The notes under the pieces are model-generated. The model had not been told where the DNA came from. It saw only the letters and a program-made list of their open reading frames with translations, and did no database searches. Made by a program: the position numbers and the translations under genes. Shown here piece after piece: positions 57,032 through 64,000 of a DNA stretch of 64,000 nucleotides. Each line of letters opens with the position of its first letter. Position 1 is the stretch's first letter. This DNA is from Deltaproteobacteria bacterium (lineage in GTDB: Bacteria; SAR324; NAC60-12), in assembly GCA_002685535.1 (NCBI GenBank), contig NYXK01000080.1, forward strand, positions 104,928 to 168,927, in the 5' to 3' direction.

Positions 57032-57616
57032 ATGCAACTCTCCCTTCCCGCGCCGTTACTAACGACCATCATGATGGGTTTGCTATCAGCAACGTCGATT
57101 ATGGCGTGGCGTTGTGCGAAGACGGAACATACGCTCTACCGGCCTACTTGCTGCGATGCCGTCACTGCTGTGAAGAGAGGGAAGTTTGAGGGGACGGATT
57201 GTACGTTCCTTCTCCTCTCCGAAATATTTACATTCCCCCTATTTTTTTTCCATTGACACTGAAAAGGGGAGTGGGAATGGGAAGTGTGAAGATGTTTGCT
57301 GATAAAATTGGGGCGAGAAATAGGCTATCAGCCGTTCCCGGGGTGGAGTGGAAATGTGACAGTTAAGGGGGAGTATACGTGTGAGTTTCAGGGGACGGTG
57401 TTTGGGTTTCCGGGGTGCTGTAAGGATGTATGTGTCCTCTTTCTTTCGTATCAACTACTCTCTAGTCTTTTCTCTCCCATTCGATTTGCTGCCTGCTCGG
57501 TTCGTTGGGATAGTGGATTTCGGATCAACATTTTAGTTGACTTTTGATGCTAATGGATATTGGAGAATTAATAGAAGAAGGGGAATATGTACAAGTGCCA
57601 GCCTGTCGTGGAGTAA
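57032..57616 (+). CDS. Small secreted eight-cysteine protein
   Basis: Exons 57032-57200, 57324-57427 and 57575-57616, with introns GTACGT..AAATAG (phase 1, 123 bp) and GTATGT..CTAAT..AATAG (phase 0, 147 bp), give about 104 residues. MQLSLPAPLLTTIMMGLLSA plus TSIMA is a signal peptide. The mature part has eight cysteines: C-x11-CC-x15-C-x18-C-x11-CC-x9-C, the C-CC-C-C-CC-C order of hydrophobins. However, it is charged and polar (KGEYTCEFQGTVFGFPGCCK), so a surface-active role is not assured; a secreted effector-type protein is the alternative. The last acceptor could move by 3 bp. I do not recognise a named family. Confidence 0.7.
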
Positions 57617-58198
57617 GTGGTTTTCCGCGGCTTTCGAGGGCAGCCAGGTCCTAGATTTGTATGAGAGGCTTCTGCTGGGCATTAATTGGGGGTCCGGTAA
57701 GGCAATCGGGTGAGAGAAAAGAGGAGGCGAGTGCAAGCGAGAGAGAGAGAGAGAGACCAAGCGACAGAGAAGGAGGTACTGATCATGTTTGTTTGTTTGG
57801 ACCAGGCTGTCAAGAGCGGGGAAAAGGCAAATTGCATGAACGTTTCTTGTCAATGTCACTCCCGACTCGTGTTCTACCTCATGCTTCTATCATTTTTATG
57901 CATGTTTTCTGGAGGGGATTCTTGAGGTCCCGGCTGTTGTCTGGGACTCCGAGAGGGGAGCTTATTGTTGTTGGCTGAATTCGCGAAAATCTGATTTGAG
58001 GATGTTTATGCCTTGATTGGATCATTGATACTTCGATTGTAATGTTCTTGTAAGCATACCCTGCATTTATTATCTGCTCGTCATTGTCTTTGCTTACAGC
58101 ACTCGGGCTCTACTATTGCATCTCAGTACAGTTTCTGCTCTTCAAGCTCGACTGCCAAGACCACAGACCCTGATATTGACCTTGAATCCACAAGCGAG
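57617..58198. other. Intergenic with GA microsatellite
   Basis: About 580 bp. A (GA)n tract of roughly 19 bp lies at 57738-57756. No gene. Confidence 0.5.
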
Positions 58199-58924
58199 AT
58201 GCTCATCCTTCCGCGTGCATCGTCATTTCTGCTTCTCATAAGCCGGGCAATCTCATACCCAACATCCTACCCACCAGAAGACGCGACTCAATCGGCAGAT
58301 GTAGATTCAGAACCTCCAACAGCAACATACATCCAACCGATCGACACCGCTATCGACTCTCCTTCACCACCAGTCTACTACCCACCAGCCAACACTCCTC
58401 CACCCGCTCAATCATACACAAATCCAGTTCCGAATCCAAATCCACCATCCTACACCACCATATCACCGCCGTCAGCGTACTCTCTCGATCCTACAACTTC
58501 AACAACAACAGACTGTCCTGACCCAGTGTACCTCTACTCCTCCACAGTCATGTCTTCTACCGTCTCACAAACACAAACCCTAACCCTCACCCCACCCCTT
58601 GTCATCCTCCCGGCATCGCCATCTTCTTCACCAACCCCCTCCCCCACCCAACAAACCCACCGCAACAAATGCTGTCCACAACCTCCAGTTGAAGATGGAA
58701 ACGGCCGGAAAGGCGACTGGTTATCTGGACTTGGGATGTTGCTTGCGAGGGAATTGGAAGAGGAGGTACAAGGGGTAGTGGGCAGGGTGGAAGGGAGGTG
58801 TGGATTGCTTGGTGGGAGGGGTGGTGCCGGACATGGGGTGGGAGGTGGAAATATGACAATGATTACGGGGTGTAGTGTTTTTGCGGGAGGGGTAATTTGT
58901 GGGTGGGGTTCGGAGGTGGAATAG
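58199..58924 (+). CDS. Pro/Ser/Thr-rich secreted or cell-wall protein
   Basis: Single exon, 241 residues. MLILPRASSFLLLIS is a plausible signal sequence. Residues 20-155 are rich in Pro, Ser, Thr and Tyr (VYYPPANTPPPAQSYTNP, TLTLTPPLVILPASPSSS), typical of O-glycosylated fungal wall proteins. A short Cys pair (NKCCPQPP) and a Gly-rich end (GGRGGAGHGVGGGN) follow. Codon third positions shift from C to G halfway, as in the MDR gene. No family recognised. Confidence 0.6.
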   Translation: MLILPRASSFLLLISRAISYPTSYPPEDATQSADVDSEPPTATYIQPIDTAIDSPSPPVYYPPANTPPPAQSYTNPVPNPNPPSYTTISPPSAYSLDPTTSTTTDCPDPVYLYSSTVMSSTVSQTQTLTLTPPLVILPASPSSSPTPSPTQQTHRNKCCPQPPVEDGNGRKGDWLSGLGMLLARELEEEVQGVVGRVEGRCGLLGGRGGAGHGVGGGNMTMITGCSVFAGGVICGWGSEVE

Positions 58925-59516
58925 GAATCCCCAGCAGCTGATCTATTGTTGACGAGGCAAGAAGGGAATTCCGAACGGATTTGGGCTTTTGAAGTGGTGT
59001 AGCGTAGAAAACAAAGTGGTATACTTGACGAGAGTTCCCATAGCTGGTGTTCAGACAAAAGCCAGATCGGAATTACGGTTCAAAATAAAAAGTCTTACGC
59101 AATGCACGATTGCTCAACGGACCTAGCAGTGTTTACAGTCAAACTTGTATGTATAGGACTGCTAATTATCTAATCACTGCGTCTACTCTTCCAAAATGAA
59201 CATCCCGACTTGCTAACTTAAGAGTGGTCGATGTAAACATTCACGTGTTTGCTCTTCAACTTTTTGAGAGGTATCTACCTTCTTTGACATATGTACTGTG
59301 AAGAATATTACGAACCTGAAAGCACGAATAGAATGGTACAGAAGAATTCCAATTCAGCTACTGAGTTTAGTCTCTTTAGGTTGGTATACTTGTTGTCAAA
59401 GCATGTGATGGAAAATGGCAACAAAGATCGACAAACGTGTCAACACTCACTATGCCCCGCTAAATGTACCCGAGCGTGACGACATCAACTTGACTTATCC
59501 TAGGACCGGAACCAAC
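58925..59516. other. Intergenic, no gene seen
   Basis: About 590 bp; nothing recognisable. Confidence 0.5.
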
Positions 59517-61333
59517 TTAGTCTTCCCTCATTTCTTCGTCGTGACCTGTTGGTCCCTGATGACCATCGCCGTCACCACCTTCCGAATTCTCCGAATCATC
59601 CCCTCCCAGTCCCAGGGAATCTAACCAGAGATCGTCGTCGGCCCATACTTGGACAAGATATGCCTTACTTCCCCTACTCTGCGCCGGCTTCAGGGCAACC
59701 ATGGCACGCTTTCCTCCAGAGAGTTCCACAGAATCATAATTGATGAACGCTTCATCTTTCGAGCACTTTCCATCAAGAGAAGTACTGCTTGCATCGCCCA
59801 CAGACCCCAGTCCATCAACCACATGAGACATATGCTCAAAGCCAGGAGCTCTACCCATGTCATGGATACTACAACAGGGCGATAACGAGCTCTGGATCGG
59901 GAATGCTAGGCGTACAGAGACACTGCCACCGGTGGATGTAATAAAATTCGTCAGAGCCCAGCATTCTCGATTGATCATTTTCACCTCGAAGTCGTCCCTG
60001 ACCATATTCCACTTGACACTATCTTGGCCTTCGTTCGTCATTTGGACAGCTTCCCTACCAGGGGCCAGTCCGTTCCTGTTCTTGAACACAAAGATGTGGT
60101 TACGACTAGGGTGGTACTGCCATTGGGAATTCCAGAATTTCCAGAAATAGTTGGACTTGAGATCCTGTATGTACATCTCCGTGCGATTCTGCAACAACGG
60201 AGATGGAGATGCCCCAGTCGGTAATTGTCCGAATTCATGTGCCCTCACTCTATCCACGTATTGTACCCACGTGCTCGTCGCAGATACAGCCCTATCCGAG
60301 CCGAGCCATTTCTGCACTCAAGCATCACAACACATGTTTGGCCACCACCGCAATTAGTAAAAGCCCTCTCGGAAGTTGTGTAGAGCTCGGCAAGCTTCTC
60401 TAAGGGAACCAGAGGAAGTCTGATATGGATACCTTTGTTGTTCATTGAATAATGCGATATGTTTGCATGATGGTCAGCCTGGACGACACTCGTGCTGTTT
60501 GCAAAAGCCTCGGGAGATTCGGCCAGAAGTCCTGTTCCAAGGTCAGGTTGACCTGTCCTCATCTGTGGTACCCTCCAGGCAAATAGTGTATGATCATCGC
60601 GCTGTTTCAATATTTCGAGTTGGAGTCTCCTGAAGGCCTTGTCTTTTTCCTCGTAGATCATTGGCAATTTGACACCGAAGATGCCCAGCAAGCAATATGC
60701 TTTATCTTCGACCTTCTCAGTCTGACGATTGGCGGCCCAGGCCATACACTGAGCGATGGTCACTTCCTTGTAGTCACAGTACCAGCTTCCAGTAGTAGGG
60801 TTATGAGTTACACTGTCCTGAATCCCAGTAATGTAGCAACTACATTGGCCAGACTCCGCTTCGTACCGATGGCCACCCAGTCTTGGGCGTAAAACCTACA
60901 TACGTGGGTGCGAGTAGCTCTTGCAATGTCCAACCACGAGTGAACCACACACTTTTCCGAAACTGAGAACCCTTGTCATGGGGATTTTCCTCACTGCTAG
61001 TATCTCCGAGATAAGCATAACATACTGCCGAATCTCATACCAATCAAACATGGAGTTGATAGCTTCGGTCAACTCAACCATATTTGTCTTATCGATGCAA
61101 CATGTGCCAACCCAGGCGTATTCGAACCCGACAGTTGCGGCTTTTTCACAGATTCGTTTGATTTTCAGGTACCTAGCGGAGGTACCGACTTCGAGGGAGG
61201 GGTTCTGCATTTCTTGGAAGGTCACTTCACGTCGGCCCCATCGATGTGACAGGATCGCTTACGCTGGTACGGTTGGTCTGTCGGAATTCGGGAACGTCTC
61301 GAGTTTGAGTGTTGTTGTGTTGAGCAGCCGCAT
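59517..61333 (-). pseudogene. HET-domain gene relic (HET-E-like N-terminus)
   Basis: The ATG at 61333 opens MRLLNTTTLKLETFPNSD, the classical start of this HET subfamily, but a TAA at 61261-61259 interrupts it just before AILSHRWG. The domain then continues EVTFQEMQNPSLEV, YAWVGTCCIDKTNMVELTEA and INSMFDWYEI, changes frame near 61027 (VCYAYLGDT, VWFTRGWTLQELLAPTYV), again near 60896 (RFYAQDWVAIGTKRSLANVV), again near 60832 (ITGIQDSV to AQCMAWAANRQTEKVEDKAY), and once more near 60250. The C-terminal frame ends acidic at 59517. No intron pattern removes these lesions. It once encoded a protein of about 600 residues. Confidence 0.8.
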
Positions 61334-62607
61334 CGTCGCGGTCTATGCGATCTTGACTTGGAACTTCCGACTTGGTGATATTGAGGAGTGAGTAGAATAA
61401 TTGTTGGGCAAGCTCTAATTTTAATGATAGGAGCTCAAAAGAGATTGATTCTAGCAGCAGCAAGACAATCTATCGTTTTCTAATTACATCTTATGCAACA
61501 GCTTGAAGGATCTTTCTTCTATGACTTGCTCATTTCTAGTCATCATGATGCCGCCTTACCGTCCTCTTTGTGAGTTTCCCTGACCACAACCTTCGTTCAT
61601 AAGACAACTGTGTTCTTAAGCAGCCTGGCTTGCCGTTTCAAGCTTCAGCATAGTCCATAGCGGCACAAACATGACATTTCGTGAAGTTTCTTCGGGTACC
61701 TCGTGAGTGGATGTGACTTGTTCTGGAATTCAGGGCTGACAAAGTCACCCAACGATATTTCAGCGTCATTCTTGAGACACAATTACCCAGTCATACTTAC
61801 AGAAAACCCAGTGCAATCGCTGGTTTGTACTGAAAAGAACCGGATCTTGCTTCCTGCAATTTCCCCTACAATCCTGTCAGTCATGGACTCATGGTTACCG
61901 TTCACTCGCTTAACATCGCAGCCCAAGACATAACCATGCGCAAACAAGACTTAAAGATGAATCTATTAGTGTCTCCAAATTACAAGGAAACTACTCCGAT
62001 GCTCTGACTCAGGGCTTTTATCTTTATTCCATGGTTCGTGGAAAGAGAAACATTTAAGCCAGAAGCTTCTGACAGTAGAAAGGGATACATGGTCCACGAA
62101 AATCCTCGATTCGGCAAGTAAGGGTGACAATTCCCTGGAGTTTCGTCCAGCTTGCTGGATGAGGAAGAAGGCTGAGAAGAAAAGCATATATGCAATTTGG
62201 GGTGGTCAAGTTTGAGTGTCCTGCGAAAGATAAATCTGGACCAATAATGATTGGAGTCTCAGTTGGTGCTTCGATGAGAGGTGTTGATGAGGAGCTTGTG
62301 CTGGGTCTAGATGGAGATGTTGGATTTGTTTTAGGATCTGGACTGCTTGATAGCGGTAGGGAAGCGTATGTTGGGCTAGGATTGAGGAAGGTGAGAAAGT
62401 GAGTGAATATTGTTCAATGGTGATGAGGACAATTTAGGGACAGCCGGACTGAGATGTTCATCTCCTTGGGCCCTGCGTGTTGGCATTCAGAAACATTTCT
62501 ACTTCTGGAATAGCGACAGCGCCAATCCCATCATAATTGTGGCTTCTTGAAGATGGTCTTACATATTGGTATCAGATCGTGCATTCCCAGTTTCCTAGAC
62601 TGAAGCT
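61334..62607. other. Intergenic, no supported gene
   Basis: About 1.3 kb. A minus-strand frame near 62040-62400 is Ser/Thr/Pro-rich without an ATG, and a 70-codon plus frame overlaps it. Neither is supported well enough to call. Confidence 0.4.
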
Positions 62608-63834
62608 TCATTTGATACCTTCAGCAGCATGAAGAATCCTTGCCCAAGCTGCACAGCCAATTAAGGTTTTACACAGATTACCATGCTCGTCCCTCTCCTG
62701 CCCATTGACTGACAGCTCCTTGTTTACTCCAAACTTCTGATTAAACCTTGCTCTCAGCTCCTGAGAAATGGAATATGGACAGCTGCCACGGAAATACAAG
62801 CCATCACTAGGATCGAACATGAATTCACGTCCCCACGCAGCGATACGGCGAACCTCATTCCTAAGTCGATCCGTCAAAGCGTGTTTCGAGAGCACTCGAT
62901 ACCCATCAACAAGGTGATGCAAGAAGAACGAGCTGTCCGAATACATTCGCTGCTGTGGATCTTGAATTGCATGATCGAACATGGAATTTTGAGGGTTCAT
63001 GGCTGACTCGGCAAGGCTCACAGCCATTTTCAGATCTTCCGGATTCTTCGTCCGCTCGTAAAGTAATGTGAATCCATGAATCGCAAAACCAGTATTGTAG
63101 GTCCATTTCATTTTGTTGATATTTGGAGATCCATCCGCATTGAACACCAGACTATCCCAGATAAGTCCATCTTGTGGGTCTCTGAGCGTGGCGATCAGCC
63201 ACTTGAGCGCTCTCTCCGCGAAAGCAGCCAATTTATCGTCTCTCTCAATTGCACAAATCCTCAGCGCAGCAACAGCAGCTGGACCAGTCGAGCAAGCATT
63301 TCTGCAATTTTGATTATTAGTATGCCACGGCACACCACCGTCTTTCTGTGCAGACGGCATGATCAGATCCGTCAAGATGGTCTTGGCTTGCTTGAGGTAC
63401 TTCGGCTCATGAGTCGCTTCGTAAGCACTGGTCAGTGCTTGGGCTGCATGTGCATTGTCGTCGTAGTAGATGTCCTCATTCCCGGGAAACATTTTCCATG
63501 CACAGAAACCGTGGCGCTGAGGATTCCAGTACGCTTGCAGGCATGATATCGCCTCGTGTGTTTTGCGAGCTGGCTTGGATTCGGCCATGGCGTGGACCAT
63601 TATTATGACCGGCCAAACGACATATCCGAAGTGGTCATTTTCACCCAATGTGCTCTCGGATTTCACTTTGGCCTGGAATTGATTATTCTTGGCGGAGTGG
63701 AAGTAGCTGTATGTGTTTGCCGTAAGGTCTGAGGCAGTGTGATTTGGGCCGTAGTTATGACTGGCCAGTCGAAGTTGTTGCTGCGAGGCATAATCCTCGG
63801 CTTTGCTACGAATGTTCTTTATGAAGCTTTTCAT
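62608..63834 (-). CDS. GH76-like six-hairpin glycoside hydrolase
   Basis: Single exon, 408 residues, ATG at 63834. The (alpha/alpha)6-barrel layout of glycoside hydrolase family 76 (alpha-1,6-mannanase) is visible: YFHSAKNNQFQ, GYVVWPVIIMVHAMAE, then IYYDDNAHAAQALTSAYEAT with the Asp pair at 125-126 that is catalytic in GH76, GGVPWHTNNQNCRNACSTGP, KWTYNTGFAIHGFTLLYERT, and a C-terminal CAAWARILHAA. There is no signal peptide and no GPI site, unlike the wall-remodelling Dfg5/Dcw1 type, so it is probably intracellular. The substrate is not determinable here. Confidence 0.9.
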   Translation of the reverse strand: MKSFIKNIRSKAEDYASQQQLRLASHNYGPNHTASDLTANTYSYFHSAKNNQFQAKVKSESTLGENDHFGYVVWPVIIMVHAMAESKPARKTHEAISCLQAYWNPQRHGFCAWKMFPGNEDIYYDDNAHAAQALTSAYEATHEPKYLKQAKTILTDLIMPSAQKDGGVPWHTNNQNCRNACSTGPAAVAALRICAIERDDKLAAFAERALKWLIATLRDPQDGLIWDSLVFNADGSPNINKMKWTYNTGFAIHGFTLLYERTKNPEDLKMAVSLAESAMNPQNSMFDHAIQDPQQRMYSDSSFFLHHLVDGYRVLSKHALTDRLRNEVRRIAAWGREFMFDPSDGLYFRGSCPYSISQELRARFNQKFGVNKELSVNGQERDEHGNLCKTLIGCAAWARILHAAEGIK

Positions 63835-64000
63835 CCTGCATTGGTGTCGCTGAATAAAGATATGATTTCGATATGATCGTTGAAAGCAGTGAAACGATGA
63901 CGATGAGGTCCAACAGTGGGTGCACGAATTCTGTGCGGATTAGTCAGCCCCACCAAAAGACTAAATCGCGTCTCCCCCTTATTTTTGACAACACAACAAC

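Noticed and set aside
62190..62402. 70-codon plus-strand Gly/Val-rich frame
   Set aside because: Low complexity and antisense to a Ser/Thr/Pro-rich frame; neither can be completed into a gene.

Overview
The window looks like nuclear DNA of a filamentous ascomycete (Pezizomycotina), most plausibly a leotiomycete/Helotiales-type fungus. The reasons are monocistronic genes on both strands, short GT-AG introns (about 45-150 bp) often with CTAAC/CTAAT-like branch sites, and fungus-specific families: 2EXR, HET, fungal rhodopsin-like membrane proteins, EthD, GH76-like and hydrophobin-like proteins. The taxon is an inference. I found no bacterial features, tRNA or rRNA genes, or CRISPR arrays. Exon limits were placed by eye from splice motifs and reading frame.

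Layout. 0-6 kb: a partial 2EXR gene, a group A FAD monooxygenase and a five-exon fungal rhodopsin-like membrane protein. 6-30 kb: a dense array of twelve 2EXR-domain genes or relics (thirteen with the copy at the left edge), interrupted only by one unrelated small gene at 11.2-11.7 kb. Members left of about 18.8 kb are all on the minus strand. From 19.5 to 25 kb they are all on the plus strand. Nine copies share a phase-0 intron close to the 3' end, followed by a short last exon whose sequence differs completely between copies. 30-34.5 kb: a flavin amine oxidase with a probable frameshift, an eight-cysteine hydrophobin-like protein and several small secreted-type ORFs. 35-40.1 kb: a minus-strand run of small membrane-anchored proteins that I cannot assign to a family. 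40.5-43.2 kb: an intact 867-residue HET-domain protein. 44-49 kb: an EthD-like protein, a decayed zinc alcohol dehydrogenase and an intact zinc-less MDR reductase. 49.5-56 kb: a bestrophin-like channel and a large hormone-sensitive-lipase-type hydrolase. 57-59 kb: two secreted proteins, one with eight cysteines in hydrophobin order. 59.5-61.3 kb: a HET-domain pseudogene. 62.6-63.8 kb: a GH76-like six-hairpin glycosidase.

How it fits together. There is no recognisable biosynthetic pathway. The window reads as an accessory region: an expanded family of unknown function, HET self/non-self recognition genes, small secreted proteins, and several disrupted genes (stop codons and single-base frameshifts). 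The single-base frameshifts could partly be assembly errors; the in-frame stops are less easily explained that way. The most interesting signals are the 2EXR array with its shared intron and hypervariable tails, the two eight-cysteine secreted proteins that only appear after splicing, and the orphan membrane-protein run.
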